Below, one piece after another: positions 49,245 to 57,146 of a stretch of 64,000 nucleotides of DNA (positions are counted from its first letter, which is position 1; each line of letters starts with the position of its first letter). The notes beneath the pieces were generated by a model. That model made no database searches. It saw only the letters and a program-made list of their open reading frames with translations, and was not told the DNA's origin. A program made the position numbers and the translations under genes. The stretch is from NCBI GenBank assembly GCA_023426245.1, contig JAFABB010000033.1, positions 124,001 to 188,000 on the forward strand, read 5' to 3'. This DNA comes from Bacillota bacterium (lineage in GTDB: Bacteria; Bacillota; UBA4882; UBA8346).

Positions 49245-50453
49245 ATGCAATTTAATTATAAGGTGGCCGACTCTACGGGGAAAATTGAATTTGGCCGGGA
49301 AGAAGCAGAATCCAAGGAGCTCTTGATTTCCCATCTGAAAGCCCAGGGTAAATTTTTGCTGGAAATCAAGGAAGCGCCGGAGATATTCTCCCTCCAAAAA
49401 CAACGGATGAGGTTTTCCAGACAGGAACGGCTGACCTTTACCCAGCAATTGGCGGGTTTGTTGGAGGCTGGGATCCCTTTGGAACGGGCCTTGGGAATAT
49501 TAAGTAAATTAAAATTCAGTCCCAATATCGGGAATACCGTGGTCCAATTGCGCCGCTCCCTACAGGAAGGTCTTTCTTTTACAATGGCTTTGGAGCGTTT
49601 TCCCGATTTTTTTCCCGAATTTTATGTTAATATGGTAAGGGCCGGAGAAGCAGGCGGAATTTTGCCGGAGGTCTTAAAGCGGTTAGCCAAATACCTGGAG
49701 GAAGAGATTAGCCTCCGGCGTTTCATCGTTAGCAGTCTGTTTTACCCGATGATCTTGGCGGTTTCGAGTTTGGCGGCGATTTTGTTTTATGTTGCCGTGG
49801 TGATTCCCAAATTTCAATCGGTCTTTCAAGGGATGGACACGGATTTGCCCGCGGTGACCAAGGCCGTCATGATTTTTGGGGAATGTCTGGATAATTACTG
49901 GTGGCTGGCTTTGCTCATTATCGGCGCTGCGGTTGTATGGTGGCTGAAGGAAGCGAACACCCCCGGGGGCAAGCTGAGGATCGATACCGTCAAATTGAAG
50001 ATTCCTTGGATTGGTCCGATTTTGGAAAAGATTGCCATCACCAAAATGGCCTTCTCCTTGAGTTTGCTTTACAGCAGTGGGGTATCTCTTTTAAATGGCC
50101 TGGCGATTTCCGGCAAAATCATGGGAAACGCCTGTTTAAACCAGGCCCTTAAAAAGGTCGAAGAAGAGGTCAAACAGGGGAACACCTTGGCCAAGGGCAT
50201 GGCGGCCCAGGGAGTGTTCCCGGTGTTAGCCGTGGAAATGATCGGTGTCGGGGAAGAAAGCGGCAATCTCGGGACCATGCTGGAGCAAGTCGCCACAAGC
50301 TATGATAACGACGTGAAACATTCTTTGAGCATTTTCATGTCATTATTTGAACCCTTATTAATCTTTTTAATGGTCGGAGTCATCGGTATTTTGGCGGTAG
50401 CCATTTTGCTGCCGGTGATCAATATGAATTCCCAAATGGATGGAATGGGTTAA
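49245..50453 (+). CDS. gspF: Type II secretion inner-membrane platform protein GspF
   Basis: A 402-residue member of the GspF/PilC family. It has two copies of the T2SSF domain: FTQQLAGLLEAGIPLERALGIL.. and KMAFSLSLLYSSGVSLLNGLAISGKI. Transmembrane segments lie around FYPMILAVSSLAAILFYVAVVI, WWLALLIIGAAVVWWL and the C-terminal FEPLLIFLMVGVIGILAVAILLPVI. The signature EVLKRLAKYLEEE and GEESGNLGTMLEQVA are typical. Ribosome site TGAGGTG. Confidence 0.93.
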   Translation: MQFNYKVADSTGKIEFGREEAESKELLISHLKAQGKFLLEIKEAPEIFSLQKQRMRFSRQERLTFTQQLAGLLEAGIPLERALGILSKLKFSPNIGNTVVQLRRSLQEGLSFTMALERFPDFFPEFYVNMVRAGEAGGILPEVLKRLAKYLEEEISLRRFIVSSLFYPMILAVSSLAAILFYVAVVIPKFQSVFQGMDTDLPAVTKAVMIFGECLDNYWWLALLIIGAAVVWWLKEANTPGGKLRIDTVKLKIPWIGPILEKIAITKMAFSLSLLYSSGVSLLNGLAISGKIMGNACLNQALKKVEEEVKQGNTLAKGMAAQGVFPVLAVEMIGVGEESGNLGTMLEQVATSYDNDVKHSLSIFMSLFEPLLIFLMVGVIGILAVAILLPVINMNSQMDGMG

Positions 50454-50493
50454 GAAGTTCACGTAAATGAGAGAATCAAAGGAGTGAAGGTTG

Positions 50494-50934
50494 ATGTTGC
50501 AAAAAAATTGTAAGAATGAAGACGGCTATACGTTAATTGAAATCCTGGCGGTTTTGACATTACTGGCTTTTATCATCACGATGGTGGCCCCCAATATTAT
50601 CAACAGCCTGCAAAGCGGTCAGGTGAAGGCGGCTAAATCCCAGGTCAGTTCTACCGAAAATGTTTTAAACTCCTATTACTTGGATAATTCCGCTTACCCA
50701 ACAACGGAGCAAGGGTTGAAAGCGTTGATTGAAAAACCCAATGCCTCTCCGATACCGGAAAATTGGAACGGACCGTATTTACAGAAGAATAAAATGCCCG
50801 CCGATCCTTGGGGCCACGAATTGCATTATAAATCACCGGGTGAACATAACCAGGATACCTATGATTTGTTCAGTTACGGCAAGGACAATGCTGAGGGCGG
50901 AACCGGAGCCAATGCCGATATTGGAAACTGGTAA
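50494..50934 (+). CDS. gspG: Major pseudopilin GspG
   Basis: A 146-residue type IV pilin-like protein. The prepilin cleavage site is DG/YTLIEILAVLTLLAFIITMVAP with Glu5, then DNSAYPTTEQGLKAL and the calcium-site C-terminus DPWGHELHYKSPGEH, DLFSYGKDNAEGG, the hallmark of GspG. It forms the body of the pseudopilus. ATG at 50494, with GGAG nine bases upstream; a TTG just before it is possible. Overlaps the next pseudopilin gene by 23 bases. Confidence 0.93.
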   Translation: MLQKNCKNEDGYTLIEILAVLTLLAFIITMVAPNIINSLQSGQVKAAKSQVSSTENVLNSYYLDNSAYPTTEQGLKALIEKPNASPIPENWNGPYLQKNKMPADPWGHELHYKSPGEHNQDTYDLFSYGKDNAEGGTGANADIGNW

Positions 50935-51472
50935 AGGGACTGCAGGCTTTACCCTGCTGGAAGTGGCGGCGGTCATTGCGTTAATCGGCGTAATATCCCT
51001 ACTCGCCCTGCCAAGAATCACTCTCTCCCTGGAACAGGTGGAAGTCGGTTCCGTGGGGCGGCTTATCCAATCCGACATCCGTCAAATGCGAAACGAATCG
51101 GTAATGGATCCCGCCACGGAGAAAGTTGTGTCTTTCACTAAAAACGGGTATTCGTTCACTATCGGGGATCACTGTATAATCCGCAACTTTCGCTATGAAT
51201 TTGCATTGGAGCTACCCCAAAAGACGGAGGATGAAGCGCCTCCTCCCGATACCATCCGGGATGCCGGGCAAAATGAAACGGAAGCCTCGGAAACGATTGA
51301 CGATGATGATGGTGATGGCATCGAAGTTCCTCCGGAATCGTCCTATGAAATTCATTTTATCGGTGGAGAATTAGAAAATGAAGTCCAATTCCATTGGCAA
51401 ACCAGGAATTTTGAAGGCTCCTTTCTTTGCAAGGCTGATGGAGCTGTGGAATGGAAATATCAGCGGCAATAG
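50912..51472 (+). CDS. gspH: Minor pseudopilin (GspH-like)
   Basis: A 186-residue pseudopilin starting inside the end of gspG at ATG 50912 (CCGGAG just upstream, short spacing), followed by MPILETGKGTAG/FTLLEVAAVIALIGVISLLALP, a clear prepilin motif with Glu5. The body includes an acidic low-complexity stretch, ETIDDDDGDGIE, not typical of GspH. Called GspH by position and by the QLxRxxIRQM-type helix (GRLIQSDIRQMRNE). The remaining open frame upstream of 50912 is a shadow of gspG. Confidence 0.8.
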   Translation: MPILETGKGTAGFTLLEVAAVIALIGVISLLALPRITLSLEQVEVGSVGRLIQSDIRQMRNESVMDPATEKVVSFTKNGYSFTIGDHCIIRNFRYEFALELPQKTEDEAPPPDTIRDAGQNETEASETIDDDDGDGIEVPPESSYEIHFIGGELENEVQFHWQTRNFEGSFLCKADGAVEWKYQRQ

Positions 51473-51842
51473 CATACCACAAAATCAATGTGAATCCAGC
51501 GGCGGATTTACCCTGCTGGAAGTGTTAATTGCCATTACCATTACCGGGCTGGTGATTGCCGTATTATCCAACGCCTTGATCCAAAACACTCAAAATCAAC
51601 ATTTGTTGCAAGAGAGGCAAATAGCCCTTGTTCTCGGCCGCAGCAAACTTTCGGAAATCATTTATAACAGCGAATCGGGTTCTTTCGGCGTCTTTGACGA
51701 TCCTTATAAAAAGTTCCACTGGTATGCTTCATCCGAAAATTTACCGGACGGTTATGCCAAGATTACTTTATCGGTAGAATGGAGGGATGTCCGTGCTTTT
51801 CCCCACCAAACCGTCCTTATCGGCTACAGTCTTCCGCAATGA
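51438..51842 (+). CDS. gspI: Minor pseudopilin (GspI-like)
   Basis: A 134-residue pseudopilin. The start at 51438 (MELWNGNIS) overlaps gspH and has AAGG close by; the longer frame is rejected. The prepilin motif is SSGG/FTLLEVLIAITITGLVIAVLS. The C-terminal YKKFHWYASSE, then ITLSVEWRDV, match the GspI pattern of a small tip pseudopilin. It probably joins GspJ and GspK at the pseudopilus tip. Confidence 0.8.
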   Translation: MELWNGNISGNSIPQNQCESSGGFTLLEVLIAITITGLVIAVLSNALIQNTQNQHLLQERQIALVLGRSKLSEIIYNSESGSFGVFDDPYKKFHWYASSENLPDGYAKITLSVEWRDVRAFPHQTVLIGYSLPQ

Positions 51843-52398
51843 TCTAGGTATGACATTGGTGGAAGTATTGGCTTCTCTGAGCTTGCTAATGATTTTGCTT
51901 GGGGTTTTGTCGCAATTTTTATATACGGATGTCCGGTTATGGGGTAAAAATAACAAAGCCTTCGAACGCGGTTATCAATTGCGGGTACTCTCGCAAACTT
52001 TTCATAACGACCTGGTTTCATTGGTCAGCGGTCCTTTTCTCGCCGAACCGGCCGTCCAGGGAGATGATTACCAATTTGCTTTTTGGGCTCGAAACCCTGA
52101 TGGTTTGGTCCAGATTCAATACCGTTACGATCCATCCGCCCAAAAAGTTTTTCGTTCGGCGGGATTTTGGGGAAGCAAACCCCAGGAAAAGTTGGTCTTT
52201 GATCGGGTGGAAGATTGGAAATTCGAATATTACCGGCCCAAAACGAAAAACTGGGATCTTTATTGGAAGCCGGATCAAAATAAAACGGATCTACCCTCTT
52301 TAATCCGGGTGACCGTAAAGATTCATAACAATCATGCTGAAATGTTGGTTGTGCCGATCCCGGTTTGGCACAATGAAAGTGATGATAATGGAACATAA
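51793..52398 (+). CDS. gspJ: Minor pseudopilin (GspJ-like)
   Basis: A 201-residue pseudopilin. GTG at 51793 has GGAGGG six bases upstream, whereas the ATG at 51787 touches it, so the GTG is preferred. The prepilin motif is NDLG/MTLVEVLASLSLLMILLGV. The following body with FHNDLVSLVSGPF, FWARNPDGLVQIQYRYD, EKLVFDRVEDWKFEYY matches GspJ. Overlaps gspI by 50 bases and gspK by 11 bases. Confidence 0.83.
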   Translation: MLFPTKPSLSATVFRNDLGMTLVEVLASLSLLMILLGVLSQFLYTDVRLWGKNNKAFERGYQLRVLSQTFHNDLVSLVSGPFLAEPAVQGDDYQFAFWARNPDGLVQIQYRYDPSAQKVFRSAGFWGSKPQEKLVFDRVEDWKFEYYRPKTKNWDLYWKPDQNKTDLPSLIRVTVKIHNNHAEMLVVPIPVWHNESDDNGT

Positions 52399-53692
52399 CG
52401 AGCGGGGTTCGACTTTAATCATTGTGGTTTGGTTTATCGCCATCACCGGCATCATTGCCACCTTTTTATTTTATAGCAGCCAGGCGCAATGGGCGGCAGT
52501 GGTCCACTTTGAGAAGCAACAGCGTTATACCCAGATTGCCCAGGCTGTCCTGCATGAATACTTGGGATTTCTGGTGAAAGACGACAAGGAATTCAATTCA
52601 CCCCAAGACGAATGGTACGCTGGTGGCCGGGTTGATTTAAGTCCGGATGGGTATAAGGTAACCCTGATCATTGAAGACGAGGGAAGTAAACCCAATATCA
52701 ATACTCTGAGTGAAGCCGCTTTGGGACAGTTGCTTCAGATTGTTGCCACGAATACCGCCAATCCATCCGGTTCGCCTTCTCTAACGGTAAGCCCGACACC
52801 GACCGAAGCGTCTCTAAGCGGGTCACCGGATGCCAAACCCGAGATTTCGTTAGATCCGATATTGGATTGGCGGGACCGGAATAGCGAACCCCGTCCGGCA
52901 GGCGCGGAAAACACTTATTACCAAGGTCTCAGTCCATCCTATAAACCCAGGGACGGTTGCTTTTCTTCCCGGGAGGAAATCAAACTCGTTAAAAACGGAG
53001 ACCAGCTCTATGAACTTTTGGCGCCGGAGGTTACGGTTTTTGGGAAAGTCAATCCCAATATCATTTCCGGGGAAACCTTTTGTGACATATTACATTCGGC
53101 GGGGGATTTTTTTTCCGACGGCGATCTGGATACGCTCCAAGAGCAGTTCGAAGATTACCGGTCAACCCGAGGACGTTTTGCAGAAGTCGATAATGTCGGG
53201 GATTTAGGAAAAATTACAACCATTACATTGGATAAATTCAAAGGATTGTTGCAAATCGGCGGTACCTGTAACGTGAACATGGCGACCAAAACCAGCCTGT
53301 CAGTGATTTTGAAAGACGCCGGGTATGGCGACGCCGAGGTTAACAATATTTTAAACCGCCGCAAAACGCAGCCTTTTGAAAGCGTCGCCGATACTCATGG
53401 ACTACTGGGCTACAACCCCAGGATGACCACGAAAGAGAAAAAGAAACCCGATGATTTTTTTACGACAATTTCGACGATTATCCGCTATCAAATCTGGGTC
53501 CGTTCCGAGAAAAGCCAGGATTGTTACTACCTCGATATGGTATGGCAACGGCAAAAGGCGGGGGTGAAAAAAGAGTGGCAAGTTACTCCTTTAGCGTCCC
53601 GGGAATTGTGGAACAAGGCAGCCCCGGAAATTCCCCAACTGGAGGAACAAACTGAGGATGAACAAAATAAAGAACCGAGTCCAAGTCCCTAA
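52388..53692 (+). CDS. gspK: Pseudopilus tip protein GspK-like
   Basis: A 434-residue protein starting near 52388 (MEHNERG). In-frame ATG at 52382 and GTG at 52379 are alternatives. The prepilin-like ERG/STLIIVVWFIAITGIIATFLF lacks Glu5, as is characteristic of GspK, the tip pseudopilin. The body has the helix-hairpin-helix-type units seen in GspK (PNINTLSEAALGQLL, CNVNMATKTSLSVILKDAG), an IDWR-type LDPILDWRDRNSEPRPAGAENTYYQ with GCFSSREEIKLV, and an inserted Ser/Pro-rich loop. Ends in a Pro/Glu tail. Confidence 0.85.
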   Translation: MEHNERGSTLIIVVWFIAITGIIATFLFYSSQAQWAAVVHFEKQQRYTQIAQAVLHEYLGFLVKDDKEFNSPQDEWYAGGRVDLSPDGYKVTLIIEDEGSKPNINTLSEAALGQLLQIVATNTANPSGSPSLTVSPTPTEASLSGSPDAKPEISLDPILDWRDRNSEPRPAGAENTYYQGLSPSYKPRDGCFSSREEIKLVKNGDQLYELLAPEVTVFGKVNPNIISGETFCDILHSAGDFFSDGDLDTLQEQFEDYRSTRGRFAEVDNVGDLGKITTITLDKFKGLLQIGGTCNVNMATKTSLSVILKDAGYGDAEVNNILNRRKTQPFESVADTHGLLGYNPRMTTKEKKKPDDFFTTISTIIRYQIWVRSEKSQDCYYLDMVWQRQKAGVKKEWQVTPLASRELWNKAAPEIPQLEEQTEDEQNKEPSPSP

Positions 53693-55118
53693 AATGAATT
53701 TTTCCAAAAATACCATTGTGGTGGAGTTGAGCAGGGACTCACTGACAGTCGTCGAACTGGCAAACCGCAACAATGGGGCCGAATTGGTCCGTTTCACGGT
53801 CCGTTCCTTTCCGGCGGAAGGCCTTCAGGCAAGCTGGCTCAAAGCGGTTTGGCACCATGAGCATTTTTCAGAGCCACGGGTGGTCTATTGCTTATCTCCG
53901 GAGATGGTTGAGTACAAGTCGGTGGTCATGCCGATGCTTCCCCTGGCGCAACTGGAAGAGGGAGTGAAAATCGAGCTTGAAAACAGCAATAACTCTCATT
54001 CACCAAAGTTGGTCAAGGTAATGGACTGGAAAAGCCAGGATAAAATGTTTCTGGTCAATGCGGCGCTGGTGAACGGCGAATTATTGTCCCAAAAAATCCA
54101 GTTGTTAAAAGATGCCGGTTTGGAAGTCCTTTGGACGGGATTACGATTTCAGGGGCTGCGCAATTTTATCAATTTTAACCGGGATTTTTTTGAGGATGCT
54201 CATTCCGGCACTGTTTATATAGACTTCGGTGAACACCAGAGCGAATTGGGAATTATTCAAGATGAAGTTCTGCTCTTTCGCCGCGGGCTTGACTGGGGGA
54301 GGGTGGATTTCCAGGACCAGCAGGATTTGGAGGCAAGAACCGATTTTCAGGATGATATCCGTTTAATGCTTGCCGCTTATCAGGCTGAAACAAAGCTACA
54401 GATTCCCAAGAAATTGATACCTTTTAACACCAACGAAGCCACTCGGGGGGTTTGCGATATTTTGGCCAAGGAATTGGGGTTCCACCTTTACGTGCCGGAA
54501 AAGACCAAATTGACCGGAGTCATCACCGGTATCCACACCCGTAAACTGGCCCCCTTAATCGGTTTGGCCCTGGATAATGCGGGGGTTTTGCAGTCAAAGA
54601 CCTTAAAAATTTTTACCCCCCAACAGGAAACGACCAAAGTAAACCGGGAAAAACTGAAGATCGGCATTTACGTCGCGGTCTTGATTGGCTTTTTCCTAAG
54701 CGGTATCTTCATGAGTTTACAGGCAAACGCCATCCGGGGTGAGCAAACCGGGAAGTGGCTGCAGGGTAGAGTGTCGTTATTGAATAGTCTGCGGCTGATG
54801 GAAAGAGAGACCACCCAAAATACCAATCAGATTAAAGAGCTCCGGAGTTGGCTCGGCAAGCAAAACCGGGAGTTGGAATTTTTATTGCTCCTGCAGAATA
54901 ATCTTCCGGACGGTACCCAAATCACCGATCTAACCATCGAAAACGGGCTTGTTAAGGATTTATCGGGGGTGACCCCTTCGGCATCATTGTTGCTCAATAA
55001 GATCAAGGCCGTGCCCGGACTGGAAAACCTAAAGCTAAAGGGGACGATATCCTCCAGTCTCCAGGGGGAAATCTTTCAGTTGGAAGGAGCGCTTTCCGGG
55101 AAGGGGACTTTGCCGTGA
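53658..55118 (+). CDS. GspL-like inner-membrane protein (PilM-PilN type fusion)
   Basis: A 486-residue protein. The cytoplasmic part is actin/PilM-like (NTIVVELSRDSLTVVEL; then VYIDFGEHQSELGIIQDEVLLFRRGLDW; GLALDNAG). It is joined to a transmembrane segment, IGIYVAVLIGFFLSGIFMSL, and a periplasmic or extracytoplasmic coiled-coil/ferredoxin-like PilN-type tail (LLNSLRLMERET.., LPDGTQITDLTIE). This matches GspL, which links GspE to the platform. It starts 35 bases inside the end of gspK. The ribosome site is weak. Confidence 0.78.
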   Translation: MNKIKNRVQVPKMNFSKNTIVVELSRDSLTVVELANRNNGAELVRFTVRSFPAEGLQASWLKAVWHHEHFSEPRVVYCLSPEMVEYKSVVMPMLPLAQLEEGVKIELENSNNSHSPKLVKVMDWKSQDKMFLVNAALVNGELLSQKIQLLKDAGLEVLWTGLRFQGLRNFINFNRDFFEDAHSGTVYIDFGEHQSELGIIQDEVLLFRRGLDWGRVDFQDQQDLEARTDFQDDIRLMLAAYQAETKLQIPKKLIPFNTNEATRGVCDILAKELGFHLYVPEKTKLTGVITGIHTRKLAPLIGLALDNAGVLQSKTLKIFTPQQETTKVNREKLKIGIYVAVLIGFFLSGIFMSLQANAIRGEQTGKWLQGRVSLLNSLRLMERETTQNTNQIKELRSWLGKQNRELEFLLLLQNNLPDGTQITDLTIENGLVKDLSGVTPSASLLLNKIKAVPGLENLKLKGTISSSLQGEIFQLEGALSGKGTLP

Positions 55119-55639
55119 CCAAAAGGGAACAACACTTGATAATCCTTGTTGCCGTCGTGATCGCGGGCTGGATGGTTTATCGTTTTTGGCCCCAGGATCA
55201 GGAGCAGGCTCAAAGCGGGGGTTTGCTCCAGGGCAACCAGCCGATTCGTTTGGAAGAGGCCAACCGCTTGTTGCGTTCGCGCCAAAATATTCTGGTCCGG
55301 AACCGGGATGGCAAGAAGGAATTGAAAGCCTATCAAGGTCGTTTTTATTCCTCGGCCAATCCGGAAGAGGCCAATCTCGCTTTGCTGAAAACTCTTGAAG
55401 GCCTTGCCGCTCAAACCGGCCTGGCGGTGCAGCAGAAAAATATGGCCCTATTTCGCGATAATACTATCGGCGTGTCCCTGGAGGGCAAAACCGGGCCGGA
55501 ATCCCTGATCCGCTTTTTACAACTGACCAGTCAAAACTCACTGGGGCTACGGATAAACCGGCTGCAGATTCATAGTTTGCCGGAGTCAAAGCAATTGAGT
55601 TATCAGGTAACGGTCATCACCTTGATGGTGAAGAAATAA
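55115..55639 (+). CDS. GspM/PilO-like protein
   Basis: A 174-residue bitopic protein starting at GTG with a four-base overlap to the GspL-like gene. A hydrophobic segment, LIILVAVVIAGWMVYRFW, is near the N-terminus, followed by a linker, a coiled region and a ferredoxin-like fold (YQVTVITLMVKK at the end). The context fits GspM or PilO, which pair with GspL/PilN. Sequence conservation in the family is low, so the name rests largely on position. Confidence 0.7.
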   Translation: MTKREQHLIILVAVVIAGWMVYRFWPQDQEQAQSGGLLQGNQPIRLEEANRLLRSRQNILVRNRDGKKELKAYQGRFYSSANPEEANLALLKTLEGLAAQTGLAVQQKNMALFRDNTIGVSLEGKTGPESLIRFLQLTSQNSLGLRINRLQIHSLPESKQLSYQVTVITLMVKK

Positions 55640-55779
55640 ATATGCGCCTTCGTGGCCCATTCATTTCGCCACAGAGAGTCGTCCACCCCGGCAAACGGGG
55701 CAAGCGAAAGGATGAAAATAAGCCTAATTTCAGACCCTATCCCTTAAAGGGAACTAGCATATTTTTAGGGTTTTGAACG

Positions 55780-55793
55780 TTTAGGCTTCGAAG
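55780..55793 (-). repeat. Dispersed repeat B, copy 2 (inverted)
   Basis: TTTAGGCTTCGAAG, exact inverse of 46421-46434. Confidence 0.75.
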
Positions 55794-55916
55794 CAATTCC
55801 TAGGCCTAAGATTTCAGCGAATACCCTTTAAGGGAAGGGAAGATTTTCGAAACGACGCAAATGGATGAATGGCAGAATCGGGATGGAAAAGAGGCATTAA
55901 ATTCTCGGTGAACGCT

Positions 55917-55932
55917 GTGTCTCTGTGGCAAA
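55917..55932 (-). repeat. Dispersed repeat A, copy 2 (inverted)
   Basis: GTGTCTCTGTGGCAAA, exact inverse of 46356-46371. Confidence 0.8.
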
Positions 55933-55980
55933 AAAATAGGCCACCGGATATCAAAAGAATGATGAGAAGGATGTTTTTCG

Positions 55981-56427
55981 ATGGACAAAATATTGATTTT
56001 GATTAAAAAATATCTCAAATTGGCCTTCATATGTTCTTTGGTGGTCTTTTTCTGGGGCCTGTCCACCTGGATTACTGCACGGAACTATCAGCCCGATGTC
56101 CCGGTTCCGGAACCCACGCGGCATTCGCTACCGAAACCGAAAGAGAGCGCTTTCCCGGTTGCCCGCTATCAAAGTTTATTCGGGGGGAGCCTGTTTTTTG
56201 GTGAGGATGTAAAGCAGCCAGCGGGAGGTTTTCAGTCGAGGCTGATCCTTTGGGGCCTGATCAATAACGGCTGGGCCGTGGTGGGGGACGATCCCGCCTC
56301 CAACCAGAATACCTGGATCGTTAAAGCCGGGGATACGGCGGCGGGTGAGAAAATCGTTTCGGTGGGAGTAAGGTGCATTACGGTGAGGAACGGGAGCGGG
56401 GAAGGGATTGTGGCGATGAGGGAGTAG
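55981..56427 (+). CDS. GspC/PilP-like secretion protein
   Basis: A 148-residue bitopic protein. It has an N-terminal helix, LAFICSLVVFFWGLSTWIT, then a Pro-rich linker, and a beta-rich C-terminal region (RLILWGLINNGWAVVGDDPASNQNTWIVKAGDTAAGEKIVSVGVRCITVR). This resembles the homology region (HR) of GspC, which contacts the secretin in Gram-negative systems. AAGGATG precedes the ATG. It is separated by 340 bases from the rest of the operon. The secretin itself is not seen. Assigned by fold pattern and context. Confidence 0.65.
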   Translation: MDKILILIKKYLKLAFICSLVVFFWGLSTWITARNYQPDVPVPEPTRHSLPKPKESAFPVARYQSLFGGSLFFGEDVKQPAGGFQSRLILWGLINNGWAVVGDDPASNQNTWIVKAGDTAAGEKIVSVGVRCITVRNGSGEGIVAMRE

Positions 56428-56916
56428 GTTTGAGTAATATTTTCCAAGAAAACATTATGAGATGATATTGATGAATTTATTGTCACGGGTCTTTGTGTAT
56501 CCACAATTGAGACAAAACTCAAGGTAATCAGGCCGAGCAAAAAGTAGGCATTCCGCATATGTGCATATAGATGAAGCTTAACTAATAAAGTTAGGCTTTT
56601 TTTATAGTAGAGTCTTTTGGGATAAGAGATACTCGCTTATTTAACTAATGTCTTGGATTGAATCCCCCTTAAGCTCCATATTTATAAATCTTTTTACCTT
56701 TATTTTACATTTCTTTAATACCATGGATAGAAAATGATTGTATAATAAGAAAGTTCAGAATGATGCCCTATTCTATGGAAGTTCTGAAATGGTATGGGTT
56801 TGGTTAGAGATCATGGAAACCGGCCAAAGTTTCTGTTCATGATCAAGATGAAAAGGAGTAGAATCACACCCTATCATAAACATTTGAATATCACGATCAT
56901 AAGGAGATTCACCGAG
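56428..56916. other. Intergenic region with one terminator
   Basis: About 490 bases. A terminator lies at 56574-56603. TATAAT (56741-56746) may be the -10 for the following small gene, but no good -35 is visible. Nothing else is recognisable. Confidence 0.55.
56574..56603 (+). terminator. Intrinsic terminator after the GspC-like gene
   Basis: AAGCTTAAC (56574-56582) pairs with GTTAGGCTT (56590-56598) with one G-U pair; seven T residues follow. Confidence 0.78.
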
Positions 56917-57099
56917 ATGGAGTGGATAAGTGTTAATGAACGAACCCCCAATAATTATGAAAGCGTTTTAGTTTATTGCAATAACGGGGACAAGCCCGGC
57001 AATATCAATATTTTTACCTGGAATGACAAATGGTATAAAATGAATATGATTACGCATTGGATGCCATTGCCCAAGCCTCCAAAAATAAAGAATCCTTAA
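56917..57099 (+). CDS. DUF551-domain small protein
   Basis: A 60-residue protein starting at ATG 56917 behind AAGGAG; the longer open frame has no site. The sequence MEWISVNERTPNNYESVLVY, then KWYKMNMITHWMPLPKPP, is the DUF551 pattern (WI.V.ERLP...VLVY...THWMPLP.PP) found in phage and mobile-element genes and in bacterial chromosomes. Function is unknown. It stands alone between terminators and may mark a former phage segment. Confidence 0.8.
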   Translation: MEWISVNERTPNNYESVLVYCNNGDKPGNINIFTWNDKWYKMNMITHWMPLPKPPKIKNP

Positions 57100-57139
57100 A
57101 AAAGCAATCCAGCAATGATCTGCCGGATTGCTTTTTTAT
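57098..57139. terminator. Bidirectional terminator
   Basis: A 13-bp stem, AAAAAAGCAATCC (57098-57110) with GGATTGCTTTTTT (57125-57137), 14-base loop. It serves the DUF551 gene on the plus strand and the hydrogenase operon on the minus strand. Confidence 0.9.
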
Positions 57140-57146
57140 TTCAAAT

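Larger units (their letters stand above)
55640..55980. other. Repeat-containing gap inside the secretion operon
   Basis: About 340 bases before the GspC-like gene. It holds the inverse copies of dispersed repeats B (55780-55793) and A (55917-55932) and two CCCTT(T/A)AAGGG-type palindromes near 55741 and 55825. No gene is visible. Confidence 0.7.

Noticed and set aside
55806..56066. 86-residue minus-strand frame over the GspC-like start
   Set aside because: Overlaps a supported gene and repeat elements, and has no convincing site.
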